DNA of 64,000 nt from Clostridium_AW malenominatum (GCF_039521365.1 NZ_BAAACF010000001.1:1550001-1614000); one strand, 5' to 3'; positions 53,485 to 62,840 are shown, counted from the first letter of the stretch. Notes: generated by a model from the letters alone, not told the origin. Translations and numbers: made by a program.

Positions 53485-54315
53485 TTAAAAAGCTGGAACT
53501 ACATTTCCGTCATATTTTTCTTCAATAAATTTTTTAATTTCTGGTGAAGTTAAGGCTTTTGATAACGCTTTTATATTTTCTTTATCCTTATCTTCTTTTC
53601 TAACCGCTAAAACATTTGCATAAGGTGAATTTAAGGACTCGATTGCTATAGCATCTTTAGTTGGATTTAATTCTGCTTCAATTGCATAGTTTGCATTAAT
53701 AACAGCAGCATCCACATCTCCAAGTACTCTTGGAAGCTGAGCAGCATCAAGTTCTGTAATCTTAAAATTCTTTTTGTTTTCTGTTATATCTATTTTAGTT
53801 ACTAGTTCTCCTGCCTTAACTTTAATTAACCCAGCATTTTCTAATACTCTTAAGGCTCTAGCTCCATTTGTAGGATCATTAGGTATTGCAATTTCTGCTC
53901 CATCCTTTAATTCTTTTAAATCTTTAATTTTATTTGAATATAAACCCATTGGCTCTATATGAACCTTTACAGTATAATCCAAATCGTATTTTTTCTCTTC
54001 AATAGTTTTATTAAGGAAAGGTACGTGTTGAAAGAAGTTTGCATCCAACTCTTTTTCGGCCAAAGCTGTATTAGGAATTTGATAATCTGTAAATTCTATA
54101 ATTTTTAAAGCATAACCATCCTTCTCTAATACTTTACCCACTTCCTTTAAAATTTCTGCATGAGGTAATGGAGTTGCTCCTACAACTATTTCTTTTTTAG
54201 TTTCCTTTCCTCCTGCTGGAGCTGCAGTATCTTTAGCTTTATCATTTGAAGCTCCACATCCTGCTAATCCTATTGTTAATAATGCTGTTGCTAATAAAAT
54301 TGATATTTTTTTCAT
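53485..54315 (-). CDS. metQ: methionine ABC substrate-binding lipoprotein
   Basis: 276 residues. Lipobox TIGLAGCGAS near residue 20. VVGATPLPHAEILKEVGKVL, LDANFFQHVPFLN and AAVINANYAIEAELNP are hallmarks of the MetQ/NlpA family, which binds methionine. SAM-I riboswitch control of the operon agrees with that ligand. Last gene of metN-metI-metQ. Confidence 0.94.
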   Translation of the reverse strand: MKKISILLATALLTIGLAGCGASNDKAKDTAAPAGGKETKKEIVVGATPLPHAEILKEVGKVLEKDGYALKIIEFTDYQIPNTALAEKELDANFFQHVPFLNKTIEEKKYDLDYTVKVHIEPMGLYSNKIKDLKELKDGAEIAIPNDPTNGARALRVLENAGLIKVKAGELVTKIDITENKKNFKITELDAAQLPRVLGDVDAAVINANYAIEAELNPTKDAIAIESLNSPYANVLAVRKEDKDKENIKALSKALTSPEIKKFIEEKYDGNVVPAF

Positions 54316-54338
54316 TTTAAATGCCCCCTAAATTTTTA

Positions 54339-54980
54339 TTATTTATTTAAATTTTTATAAACTACATTACCAAAACTCTGAATACACTGAACTAATATTA
54401 TTAACACTATAACTGTATAAATCATAATATCTGGTTTAAATCTATTGTATCCATAGCTTATAGCTACATGTCCAAGGCCTCCTGCACCAATAGTTCCTGC
54501 CATAGCTGAGTAACCAATTAGATTAATAATTGTTAATATTATTCCTCTAATAATTGATGGAAAGGCCTCCTTTAACATAACTTTAAATAATATTTGTATG
54601 TTTGTAGCTCCAAAGGACTTTGCCGCCTCAATAAGCCCAGGATCAACTTCCTTTAATGCTGACTCTAGCACCCTTGCCACAAAAGGAGCTGCACCTATGG
54701 TAAGCGGCACTATGGCAGCAACTCTACCTATACTTTTTCCAGCAATTAACTTTGTCAATGGTATAATTGATATCATTAATATGATAAAAGGAAAAGATCT
54801 TAAAACATTGATTAATAAATCTAAAATACCATATATAAATTTATTTGGCTTTAATCCCTTTTCTTCAGTAACTACGAGAATTATAGATAATATAAATCCA
54901 ATTATCACTGCAAAGATTGTAGAGTAGCTTACCATGAACAATGTATCCTTTAGCGCAGGTATTAATATGTCCTTATACAT
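54339..54980 (-). CDS. metI: methionine ABC permease
   Basis: 213 residues, five membrane helices. NVLRSFPFIILMISIIPLTK, GAAPFVARVLESALKEVDPG and EAAKSFGATNIQILFKVMLKEA (split by the EAA loop that contacts MetN) match MetI. It starts one nt after metN and is followed by metQ. Confidence 0.94.
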   Translation of the reverse strand: MYKDILIPALKDTLFMVSYSTIFAVIIGFILSIILVVTEEKGLKPNKFIYGILDLLINVLRSFPFIILMISIIPLTKLIAGKSIGRVAAIVPLTIGAAPFVARVLESALKEVDPGLIEAAKSFGATNIQILFKVMLKEAFPSIIRGIILTIINLIGYSAMAGTIGAGGLGHVAISYGYNRFKPDIMIYTVIVLIILVQCIQSFGNVVYKNLNK

Positions 54981-54981
54981 T

Positions 54982-55938
54982 TTACATCACCTCCCAATGA
55001 ATGGATTTATTATTTAAATAAGTACATATTCTTTTCTCTTGCTCTTTTTCTATATTAATTATCAAGCTTCCTAAAACCTCTTGCCTAAAGCTTTCAAGCT
55101 TTCCCCATACAATTGAAAAGTCTACATTTAGCTCCCTAGCCATGGATGTTATTACAGAGCTTTCACTTACTTCCCCTGGAAAAAATATTTTAATATTAAC
55201 TCCATGATTAGGAAGTAATTCTCCACCTTCTAATAAGTTTTTCAGTTCTCCTTCTGGTTTTAAGAAAAGTTCTTTTACAGGGCCATAAGCTTTTATTTCA
55301 CCATCTTCAATTAAGGCCACTTTGTTACATACTTCTTTAATTACTTCCATTTGATGAGTTACTATTATTACTGTGATATTTAACTTTTCATTTATCTCCT
55401 TAAGAAGAGATAATATAGACTTAGTTGTTTCTGGATCTAAGGCTGAAGTAGCCTCATCACAGAGAAGTATTTTAGGTTCTAAAGTTAGTGCTCTTGCGAT
55501 AGCTACCCTTTGTTTTTGTCCTCCACTTAATTGTCTAGGATGACTTTTTGATTTGTCCTCTAAACCAACTAATTTCAACAATTCTGTTACTCTTCGTTCT
55601 ATTTCAAGTTTATTTTTGCCCCAAATTTTCATAGGTAGAGCTATGTTATCATAAACATTTAAAGTGTTTAGTAAATTAAAGTTTTGAAATATCATTCCCA
55701 TTTCTTTCCTAAGCTCTCTAATTCCCTCTGAACTCAAATTGTTTATCTCGTGACCATCAACGGTTATGCTACCTTGGTTATAATCCTCTAAAGCATTTAA
55801 ACATCTAAGTAAGGTGGATTTTCCTGCACCACTTCTTCCTATAATTCCAAATATTTCACCTTCATTAATTTCTAGATTAATATCTTTTAATACTACATTA
55901 TCTTGAAAATTTTTACTTACTCCTTCAATTACTATCAT
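54982..55938 (-). CDS. metN: methionine ABC ATPase with NIL domain
   Basis: 318 residues. Walker A GRSGAGKSTLLRCLNALE near 33, signature LSGGQKQRVAIARAL near 138, Walker B ILLCDEATSALDPET, and VTHQMEVI. The C-terminal NIL domain (SVITSMARELNVDFSIVWGK) binds methionine and inhibits the pump, as known for MetNI. First gene of the operon, behind two SAM-I riboswitches. Confidence 0.95.
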   Translation of the reverse strand: MIVIEGVSKNFQDNVVLKDINLEINEGEIFGIIGRSGAGKSTLLRCLNALEDYNQGSITVDGHEINNLSSEGIRELRKEMGMIFQNFNLLNTLNVYDNIALPMKIWGKNKLEIERRVTELLKLVGLEDKSKSHPRQLSGGQKQRVAIARALTLEPKILLCDEATSALDPETTKSILSLLKEINEKLNITVIIVTHQMEVIKEVCNKVALIEDGEIKAYGPVKELFLKPEGELKNLLEGGELLPNHGVNIKIFFPGEVSESSVITSMARELNVDFSIVWGKLESFRQEVLGSLIINIEKEQEKRICTYLNNKSIHWEVM

Positions 55939-55964
55939 GTCAGTCCCCCTTAAATACTAATAAA

Positions 55965-56096
55965 ATAGACCTGAGAAATTCTCAGGTCTAACCTAATTTT
56001 TCTCATCTCCCGGCATATCACCGCAGGAATTAGCACCTCGTATCTCTACAGGTTGCTGGGTTTCACAGGGCCAGTCCCTCCACCTCTCTTGATAAG
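55965..56096 (-). promoter_or_regulatory. SAM-I riboswitch 2 (proximal) with terminator
   Basis: On the minus strand the aptamer (56096 to 56002) has the S-box core GGGACTGGCCC, GAAACCCAGCAACC and the closing CUUAUC/GAUGAG P1 stem. A terminator hairpin, CCUGAGAA/UUCUCAGG with U-rich tail, follows at 55970-55986. SAM binding should favour the terminator and shut off metNIQ. Confidence 0.93.
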
Positions 56097-56117
56097 TTTT
56101 ATTCAATTAATAAAATA

Positions 56118-56250
56118 AAGCCTGAGAATAAACTCAGGCTAACAACCTAATTCTTCTCATCTTTCGGCATATCACCGCTGGACTTAGCACCTTGTATTTC
56201 TACAGGTTGCTGGGTTTCACAGGGCCAGTCCCTCCACCTCTCTTGATAAG
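56118..56250 (-). promoter_or_regulatory. SAM-I riboswitch 1 (distal) with its own terminator
   Basis: The same aptamer core (56250 to 56156), nearly identical in sequence to the proximal copy, followed by a second terminator hairpin, AGCCUGAG/CUCAGGCU, at 56120-56140 with UUUAUUUUAUU. The two complete switches are in series on one transcript. Confidence 0.93.
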
Positions 56251-56278
56251 TAATGATATTGTATTTGCTTTTTTTATT

Positions 56279-56307
56279 ATTATATAGGCATTATGATATA
56301 TTGTCAA
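56279..56307 (-). promoter_or_regulatory. consensus promoter of the met operon
   Basis: TTGACA (56302-56307), 17-nt spacer, TATAAT (56279-56284) on the minus strand. It starts transcription about 20 nt before the first SAM-I aptamer. Confidence 0.8.
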
Positions 56308-56316
56308 CAGTAAATT

Positions 56317-57615
56317 TTAATTTTTATATTTTTTCAAATAGCTTTCTTTATTAGAGATTATTTTTTTAATGGCATATACAAAGTAATCTACTTCCTCTAA
56401 GGTGTTATAAATTCCAAAGCTTATCCTCACCATGCCCGGCCTACTACCCGCAAGTTTGGATATTTTCTTAACCTCTTCCTCACTAATATTTAATAGTCTT
56501 TGTATATATGGGTGAGCACAAAAACACCCACTTCTTACTCCAATACCAAACTCATAGGATAATATTTTAGCTACAGTCTCATGATACATTCCATCTACAT
56601 TAAATGTGATAATAGAGACATTTTTATTACAGTCACTGCAATACATATTTAGACCTTTCACCCTCTGCAATGACCTTATAGCATGTTTTAACAGTCTATT
56701 TTCGTATTCTTCAATATTCTTCATACCCAATTTATCTAAAGTTTTAATAGCTGATGTAAGAGCTACAACCCCTACAACATTTGGTGACCCAGACTCGTCC
56801 TTTTCAGGAGTGTGAAGCCATTTAACAGAATCTAAAGTTACAACATCTACAGTTCCTCCGCCACTATAATCTGGTGGCAAATTCTCTAATTCATCTTTTG
56901 CACCAATTAACACCCCTATTCCAAAAGGTGCATACATTTTATGTGCAGAAAATACTAAATAATCTATATGCTCTTCAGAATCTATAGCCTTCACATTAAC
57001 TGGTGCATGTGGAACTAGCTGTGCTCCATCTACTAATATTTTAGCACCATATTTATGTGCAATTCTCGCTATATAATGAATGTCGTTTTTATATCCGGTA
57101 ACGTTTGAGGCTCCAGTAACTGCAACAAGTTTGACTTTACCTCCATGCTTTTTTAATCTTTCTTCTAAATCATTTAAACATAATTTACCGTGATTATCTA
57201 TTTTAACATGCTCTAATTTAAACTTTCTCCATGGAAGATCATTTGAATGGTGTTCCATCTCTGTAGATAAAATAATGTCATCTTTATATTTATTATATAA
57301 CATATTAGACAATTTATTTATAGCTTCCGTAGTATTTTTAACAAATATCACTGACGAATTATTTAAATCCGCCCCCACAAATTTTGCTACAACCTTTCTT
57401 CCATCATCATAAAGTTTAGTTGATACCTGAGATTTATACCCCATACCCCTGTGAATCGATGAGTAATAAGGTAAAAAGTCTAATAAGTCTTCAACAACCT
57501 TTTTAAATGCCGGAGTGGTTGCAGCATTATCTAAATTTACATATCTTACTTTTCTACCATCAATTAAAGGTACTATTGCATTTTCCCCTAATACTAAATT
57601 ATAATTATTATACAT
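56317..57615 (-). CDS. class V aminotransferase, cysteine desulfurase-like
   Basis: 432 residues. YVNLDNAATTPAFKKV opens the fold, LSTEMEHHSNDLPW binds the cofactor, YLVFSAHKMYAPFGIGVLIG holds the PLP lysine, and FGIGVRSGCFCAHPYIQRLL holds the probable catalytic Cys. The short loop resembles group II (SufS/Csd) enzymes, but no suf genes adjoin. It is separate from the nifS-type enzyme at 40-41 kb. The exact substrate is not established. Confidence 0.85.
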   Translation of the reverse strand: MYNNYNLVLGENAIVPLIDGRKVRYVNLDNAATTPAFKKVVEDLLDFLPYYSSIHRGMGYKSQVSTKLYDDGRKVVAKFVGADLNNSSVIFVKNTTEAINKLSNMLYNKYKDDIILSTEMEHHSNDLPWRKFKLEHVKIDNHGKLCLNDLEERLKKHGGKVKLVAVTGASNVTGYKNDIHYIARIAHKYGAKILVDGAQLVPHAPVNVKAIDSEEHIDYLVFSAHKMYAPFGIGVLIGAKDELENLPPDYSGGGTVDVVTLDSVKWLHTPEKDESGSPNVVGVVALTSAIKTLDKLGMKNIEEYENRLLKHAIRSLQRVKGLNMYCSDCNKNVSIITFNVDGMYHETVAKILSYEFGIGVRSGCFCAHPYIQRLLNISEEEVKKISKLAGSRPGMVRISFGIYNTLEEVDYFVYAIKKIISNKESYLKKYKN

Positions 57616-57686
57616 TATTTTCCACCCCTAATATTTCTCTTTATATATACTATGAGAATAGGGTAAAATGAAACCTTAATTTTAAT

Positions 57687-57896
57687 CTATTTTTTTGCAT
57701 ACTTATCAATTATGGTTCTTGTAACAATAAGATAAATAATTAAATTACTAGGAGTATTTAATATACCAAAAATTCCCCATAGCCAATAATTTTTTTCTCC
57801 TCTTTTTTTGGCATCATTAAACATCCATAGTCCTTGTAGGAGAAGTATTGGAATAAGAATTATTAAACCAATCAACTGCAATCCATCTAATTTCAT
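57687..57896 (-). CDS. small membrane protein, PLDc_N-like
   Basis: 69 residues, two membrane helices. LQLIGLIILIPILLLQGLWM and WLWGIFGILNTPSNLIIYLI resemble the PLDc_N (phospholipase D nuclease N-terminal) helix pair. It overlaps the preceding gene by 4 nt and is the last gene of the sigma-factor operon, so an accessory role in sigma control is possible. Confidence 0.6.
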   Translation of the reverse strand: MKLDGLQLIGLIILIPILLLQGLWMFNDAKKRGEKNYWLWGIFGILNTPSNLIIYLIVTRTIIDKYAKK

Positions 57897-58204
57897 ATAT
57901 TACTTCCCTCCGTTATTCTACTTTTAGAAATAGGTATTATGATGATTGGCCCTATTAGAAGCATAAATACTTGAAAATAAACCATATATCTAATTCCTAG
58001 AATAAAAAATATACTATACAAAAGGACTATTATACAAAAAGATATCCCTATAAAAAGTAAATTTTCTCGTCTCTTTTTTCTACTTTCCATAATATTTAAT
58101 GCATTTTCAATTATATCCTCTATATCTAAGTCAATTTGAAATTGATCTTCTGAAAGAATACTCATGAACTCTTCCATTTTATCTATTTCTTTATTATCAT
58201 TCAT
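57893..58204 (-). CDS. two-helix membrane protein, probable anti-sigma partner
   Basis: 103 residues. A soluble acidic N-terminus (about 50 residues) is followed by two membrane helices, LLFIGISFCIIVLLYSIFFI and FQVFMLLIGPIIIIPIS. It overlaps the sigma gene's end by 8 nt. Such small membrane proteins after an ECF sigma gene often act as anti-sigma factors, but no zinc or RsgI motif is visible. ATG at 58204 is preferred to TTG at 58207. Confidence 0.5.
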   Translation of the reverse strand: MNDNKEIDKMEEFMSILSEDQFQIDLDIEDIIENALNIMESRKKRRENLLFIGISFCIIVLLYSIFFILGIRYMVYFQVFMLLIGPIIIIPISKSRITEGSNI

Positions 58205-58736
58205 CAATTATACCCCTTTCCTTCATTTTTCTTATAATAATTTTTATTGAATTATGAAGTCTTGATCTAACAGTGCCAATAGGGCATTTCATTATATGCG
58301 CAATTTCTTCATAACTAAAGTTGTAGTAGTGCTTTAATATAAAAACCGTTCTTTTTTCATAAGACAATTCTTGTAAAATAGATAAAGCTTGATTAATTAA
58401 AATATTATTCAATGCTTTATTTTCAATATCTTCAGTAAAAACCTCTATACTCTCATCTAGAAGTATTAACCTCTTGTTTTTCTTTAAAGTGTCTCTATAA
58501 ATATTTGTTGCAATAGTGATAAGCCAGGTAGAAAACCTATAATTTGGAATAAACTTGTTTATATTAACTATAGCTTTCAACAGTGTTTCTTGCACAATAT
58601 CCTTAGCCTCTTCTATATTTGAAGTCATCTTTATAGTATATCCCTTTAAAATATCATAATTATTATTTATCAACATAGTTATAGCAACCTTATCTCCAGC
58701 TTTTGCCGCATTTATTATATCTATTTCTTCTTCCAA
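58197..58736 (-). CDS. ECF-type RNA polymerase sigma factor
   Basis: About 179 residues. Region 2: EEAKDIVQETLLKAIVNINK and FSTWLITIATNIYRDTLK. Region 4: YEKRTVFILKHYYNFSYEEI followed by MKCPIGTVRSRLHNSIK. Typical ECF size. It lies in one operon after the ABC exporter genes and before its probable membrane regulator. The TTG at 58736 is better spaced than the GTG at 58745. Confidence 0.9.
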   Translation of the reverse strand: MEEEIDIINAAKAGDKVAITMLINNNYDILKGYTIKMTSNIEEAKDIVQETLLKAIVNINKFIPNYRFSTWLITIATNIYRDTLKKNKRLILLDESIEVFTEDIENKALNNILINQALSILQELSYEKRTVFILKHYYNFSYEEIAHIMKCPIGTVRSRLHNSIKIIIRKMKERGIIDE

Positions 58737-58760
58737 GTCTATCACCTGCCAAATGCCGTA

Positions 58761-59555
58761 TTATATTAATTTTTCATATTTAAAATTAGTAGTTAACTTG
58801 TTAAATAAAATATAATCAATTAAATATATTATAGTTCCTAAAACTACAAGAATGAAATTTGTCAGCAAAAATACACCCGTCATTTGTCCTACTACTAATA
58901 ATATAATAGGAATTATAATAAGCCCACTAACTTGCTGTGCATCTTGAAAAGTCTTAGATTTAGCTGAAACTAATACTGTAAAGGTAAGTCCTAGTAATGT
59001 AATAGCTGGTACCAGATATCCTATTAATATAATCCATTTTATATTAGGAAATATAATGCCTCGAAAGAATTTTAACCCTCCAATATTTACAACTAATCCA
59101 AAGGCGATAAATGAAATTAATGTGGTGGCATAAGATGGTATAAATACTCCTAGTACCTTGCTCACAAATAATTCCTTTAAAGTTATAGGTGTATAAAATA
59201 ACGTTTCTAATGTTTTATGCTCTCTTTCCCCTACAAAGCTGCTTGCACCTAAAATACTAGAGCACATTATTGGTATTATCAGAAAAAATGATGGGAAAAT
59301 ATAATCTATTGAAGCTTTAATTATCAATTGCTCTGCAGTAAGCACTCCATAGTCATATGGCAGTTTATTTAATAATCCTTTCATATCTTTTAAAATATCA
59401 GACATATCAAAAGATAAGCTTACTCCTATTAGCATAAGTGAAGGTATTAAAACCACCATAAGTAATGGAACTATAATCATAGGCATGTATATTTGTTTTG
59501 ATGAAAATATGTCCTTTATATCTTTCTTTATTATAGCTAATCCTTTCCTATTCAA
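58761..59555 (-). CDS. ABC-2 type transporter permease
   Basis: About 264 residues, six membrane helices. PSFFLIIPIMCSSILGASSF and VGEREHKTLETLFYTPITLK are the ABC-2 family signature. It resembles NatB-type exporters. The stop-start arrangement with the ATPase gene (overlap of 8-17 nt) shows coupling. The GTG at 59564 lies inside the ribosome binding site, so TTG at 59555 is preferred. Confidence 0.8.
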   Translation of the reverse strand: MNRKGLAIIKKDIKDIFSSKQIYMPMIIVPLLMVVLIPSLMLIGVSLSFDMSDILKDMKGLLNKLPYDYGVLTAEQLIIKASIDYIFPSFFLIIPIMCSSILGASSFVGEREHKTLETLFYTPITLKELFVSKVLGVFIPSYATTLISFIAFGLVVNIGGLKFFRGIIFPNIKWIILIGYLVPAITLLGLTFTVLVSAKSKTFQDAQQVSGLIIIPIILLVVGQMTGVFLLTNFILVVLGTIIYLIDYILFNKLTTNFKYEKLI

Positions 59556-60456
59556 TCTTATCACCTCTTGTATAACTAAAATATAAATCCTCTAAACTAC
59601 ACATGGATTTTTTAACTTCATAAATTCTTCCACCACTATTTACTGCTTTATATAATATCTCAGGAATTTCTTCTTCAGAAACAATTTCCTTTTTATAAGT
59701 GTCGTTTAATCCCTTAGAAAAACCCAACTCAGAAGATATATTAAATCCCCTAATTACTAAATGATTGTTTATCTTCTTTGCTTTAGCTAACTCTTCAAAG
59801 CTTCCAAAGCCTAACATGGTTCCTTTTCCTATAAACCCATATTTACTACATATATCTTCAGCATATCTTAATTGATGTGTACACATAAATATTGTAGTGC
59901 CGCTATCACGAGCCATATTTTTTATTAAACCAGTTACATTTTGTGCTGTTTCCGGATCTAATCCAGATGTGGGTTCATCTAAAAATAAAACTTTTGGATT
60001 ATGAACTAATGCTATAGCTAAACTTATTCTTTTTTTCATACCTGTGCTATATTCCCTAACTTTTTTATCTTTGTGTTCAAATAGCTCTAATTTCTTCAAT
60101 AAATTTTGAACCCTTTCTTTTAAAATCTTGCCTGATATATCATGAAGACTTCCAAAAAACATTAAATTTTCTTCTCCTGTGAGATTTTCGTAACATGCTG
60201 CTGTTTCAGTCATAACTCCACAAATTTTACGTATTTCTCCTCCATTATTAATAATGTCTTTTCCTAATATTTCAGCATTTCCACTAGTAGGCTTTAAAAT
60301 CCCATTTAAAATTCTTATAGTAGTAGTTTTCCCAGAACCATTGGGTCCTAAGAACCCTACTATAACTCCCTGTTCTACTTCAAAACTGATATTTTTTAAA
60401 ACATTAACTATTCCATCGTAACTTTTAGTTAAATTTTCTACTACAATCCCTTTCAT
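59548..60456 (-). CDS. ABC transporter ATPase (NatA-like)
   Basis: 302 residues. Walker A LGPNGSGKTTTIRILNG near 38, signature YSTGMKKRISLAIALVHNP near 135, Walker B VLFLDEPTSGLDPETAQNV, and CTHQLRYAE. The C-terminal part is typical of drug or Na+ exporters of the ABC-2 class. First gene of the five-gene operon ATPase-permease-sigma-membrane-membrane. Substrate unknown. Confidence 0.88.
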   Translation of the reverse strand: MKGIVVENLTKSYDGIVNVLKNISFEVEQGVIVGFLGPNGSGKTTTIRILNGILKPTSGNAEILGKDIINNGGEIRKICGVMTETAACYENLTGEENLMFFGSLHDISGKILKERVQNLLKKLELFEHKDKKVREYSTGMKKRISLAIALVHNPKVLFLDEPTSGLDPETAQNVTGLIKNMARDSGTTIFMCTHQLRYAEDICSKYGFIGKGTMLGFGSFEELAKAKKINNHLVIRGFNISSELGFSKGLNDTYKKEIVSEEEIPEILYKAVNSGGRIYEVKKSMCSLEDLYFSYTRGDKIE

Positions 60457-60511
60457 ATTATCACTCCTTATAAATTTAACGACTAACTCTTCAAAAAGTT
60501 CACATAGAAAT

Positions 60512-60545
60512 AAACATACTGCAGAATTATTTCTGCAGTATGTTT
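60512..60545 (-). terminator. intrinsic terminator of the pyruvate kinase-like gene
   Basis: A perfect 15-bp stem (60512-60526 with 60531-60545), 4-nt loop. It overlaps the stop codon. Confidence 0.75.
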
Positions 60546-61554
60546 ATAAATATCTTTCTATTAATTCTTTTGTTGTCGATACAGTTAGCTCAGGTTTCCA
60601 TCCTATAGAAACTTCTCCTGCCAGCATTATTCCATATACACCTTGTTTTACAAAATTATAAACATCACTAATTTCACTTAATGTAGGTTTACTATTTTTT
60701 TTCATAGAGTCCAATATATAAGTAGCAATAATTAATTTTTTATTTGTTCCATTCATTTTTGCAATTACATCATTTTGTATTTTAGGAATATCTATATAAT
60801 CAACCTCTGAAATTAAATCTCCTCTTCCTATCATTATTCCGTCACTTTCTTTTAATATATCGTCAAAATTATCTATTCCTTCTTTGCTTTCGACCTTAGC
60901 CCATAATTCAACTTTTCTACCAAAAGAATTTTTATTTATAAATTCCTTAAGCTCCCTCATATTGTCACCATAGCAAGCATAGGAAAGACATATAATATCT
61001 ACCCCTCTTTTTAATCCCCAGATTATATCTTTCTTATCTTTTTCTGTAAGTCCCATAAAACTTCTATCAATACCTGGAACATTTACTCCTTTTTCTCTTC
61101 TTATAATACCGCCTTTTGTAACAACGGTTTCTATCCAATCTCTTCTTTTGTTTATAATATTAAATTCCATAGTACCATCTTTCATATAAATCTTTTCAGC
61201 AGAATTTAACAAACTAATATCACCCTGAATTGATAATGGTATGTAGTAGCTCCTATCTTTTTCATTGCTTTTTTCATTTATTCTGTTTCTTTCCTTATAA
61301 AATACTACCTTATCACCTTCTACCACCTTATATTGACAATTAAAGTTTTTGCTTACTCTAATTTTATTTCCTGCCAAATCCTGAAGGATAGCAATTTTAT
61401 TATGCTTTTCCTTAACATATTTTATTAACTCATAGGTATTGCTATAATTTATATGAGAAAAATTAAATCTTAACAAATCTGCTCCTGCATATATAAGTTT
61501 ATCTATTGATTCTTTATTATTTACTTTTGGACCAATAGAACAAATAATCTTCAT
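60544..61554 (-). CDS. pyruvate kinase-like protein lacking the C-terminal domain
   Basis: 336 residues against about 470-590 for normal pyruvate kinases. The barrel opens with IICSIGPKVNNKESIDKLIY and GADLLRFNFSH, and the B domain (about 70-170) is present (ILQDLAGNKIRV; GVNVPG). WAKVESKEGIDNFDDILKES carries the catalytic Lys equivalent and DGIMIGRGDL the metal-binding Asp. It then ends after YGIMLAGEVSIGWKPE, without the allosteric C-domain. The substrate loop reads IIATYILDSM where normal enzymes have ATQMLESM, so catalysis may be altered. Start: ATG at 61554, 9 nt after AGGA. Confidence 0.75.
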   Translation of the reverse strand: MKIICSIGPKVNNKESIDKLIYAGADLLRFNFSHINYSNTYELIKYVKEKHNKIAILQDLAGNKIRVSKNFNCQYKVVEGDKVVFYKERNRINEKSNEKDRSYYIPLSIQGDISLLNSAEKIYMKDGTMEFNIINKRRDWIETVVTKGGIIRREKGVNVPGIDRSFMGLTEKDKKDIIWGLKRGVDIICLSYACYGDNMRELKEFINKNSFGRKVELWAKVESKEGIDNFDDILKESDGIMIGRGDLISEVDYIDIPKIQNDVIAKMNGTNKKLIIATYILDSMKKNSKPTLSEISDVYNFVKQGVYGIMLAGEVSIGWKPELTVSTTKELIERYL

Positions 61555-61608
61555 AAAAACACATCCTATTTTCAATTTAAATACAACTATACAATACCAT
61601 ATTAATCC

Positions 61609-62676
61609 TTACATAGAAAGTTTTTTCTTTATTTTATCTGGTAATAAAACATCTATAATTATCTTTATAATTCCATAAATAGGAACTATTATAAAAGCCG
61701 CAAGGGGTCCTCCAAAGGCTATGGCTCCAATTACTAGAAATATATCTGTTAAAGGATGAATTTTCATTGTATGTCCCATAATAGCAGGTACCACCACTCT
61801 TCCCTTCAATGTCTGAACTATAATAAAGGTTGCAGCAAGCTTTATAAACATTGTAAATCCTAGAGATATTGCAATAATAGTTGGAACTATCATTGATATA
61901 AAAAATCCAACAAAGGGTATGAAAGCTAGTATAAAAGTTATAGAAGAAAATAAAAGCCCATTTGGCATGCCTATTATCTTATATCCTAAAAAAATTAAGG
62001 TACTTAATGATAATGCAACCTTACTTTGGCCAACCACATACTGAGATAAAACCACATGACTTCCTTCTAATATTTTACTCACCTTTTCTTTGTTCTTATT
62101 AGAAAAAAAATTAATAAACCCTTCTTTGAATTTTTCTCCATCTTTCAATAAGTAAAAAATAGTAATCAATATCAATAAAAATTTTGAAAAACTATCCATT
62201 AAGTATTTAAATCCTTTTAATAAATTAGAAACTGCATCTTTCATATAATTATTAAGTGATTCTGTAGATACTCTGTAAATTTGGTTTATATCGATATATT
62301 TATTAATTTCATCTAAAGCTTTATTTATATTATTGTCTTTTTCTCCAATAGTTTTTATTTCTTTAATCAAACCATTAAGCTCATAAGATATAGAATTGCT
62401 AAAATAATAAAAAATTCCTGTTAAAGCAAAAGTCCATATAAATAGAGTTAGTACAGCTGCTTCACTATTTTTCAACCCTTTTTTTATAAAAATAACATTT
62501 AACGGCCTTATTAAATAGTAAAAAAACACTGATACAACAACTGGGCTTATTATTGATTTTAATAATACAAGTAATAACCTATATAAAAAAGTAACCTTAG
62601 TAAAAAGTATTAAGCTTAAGAATATTAAATTTATAACTATAAGATTTTTAATTAACTTGTTTTCTATCACATTCAT
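61609..62676 (-). CDS. AI-2E family transporter
   Basis: 355 residues, about seven to eight membrane helices. SVFFYYLIRPLNVIFIKKGL, GQSKVALSLSTLIFLGYKII and FIPFVGFFISMIVPTIIAIS match PF01594, followed by GRVVVPAIMGHTMKIHPLTD near residue 295. Members export or exchange small molecules or Na+; the name AI-2 transporter is often not tested. The upstream spacer holds two hairpins. Confidence 0.85.
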   Translation of the reverse strand: MNVIENKLIKNLIVINLIFLSLILFTKVTFLYRLLLVLLKSIISPVVVSVFFYYLIRPLNVIFIKKGLKNSEAAVLTLFIWTFALTGIFYYFSNSISYELNGLIKEIKTIGEKDNNINKALDEINKYIDINQIYRVSTESLNNYMKDAVSNLLKGFKYLMDSFSKFLLILITIFYLLKDGEKFKEGFINFFSNKNKEKVSKILEGSHVVLSQYVVGQSKVALSLSTLIFLGYKIIGMPNGLLFSSITFILAFIPFVGFFISMIVPTIIAISLGFTMFIKLAATFIIVQTLKGRVVVPAIMGHTMKIHPLTDIFLVIGAIAFGGPLAAFIIVPIYGIIKIIIDVLLPDKIKKKLSM

Positions 62677-62732
62677 CCATCCCTTAGTTTTTTAAGATTA
62701 TTTTTACCTAAAGATAAAAAAATATTTATAAT

Positions 62733-62764
62733 AAAAGGCTGGTAATTTATTTACCAACCTTTTA
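62733..62764. terminator. hairpin in the 62677-62881 spacer
   Basis: An imperfect 12-bp stem around ATTTA, with flanking A and T runs. The rest of this 205-nt spacer is AT-rich and I see nothing else in it. Confidence 0.45.
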
Positions 62765-62840
62765 TTATTAAACAAATCTTTTGTGAATTCTTATCTTTAG
62801 CTGAAACCAAGGGGCCTATATTCATAATAAATTTGAAGTA

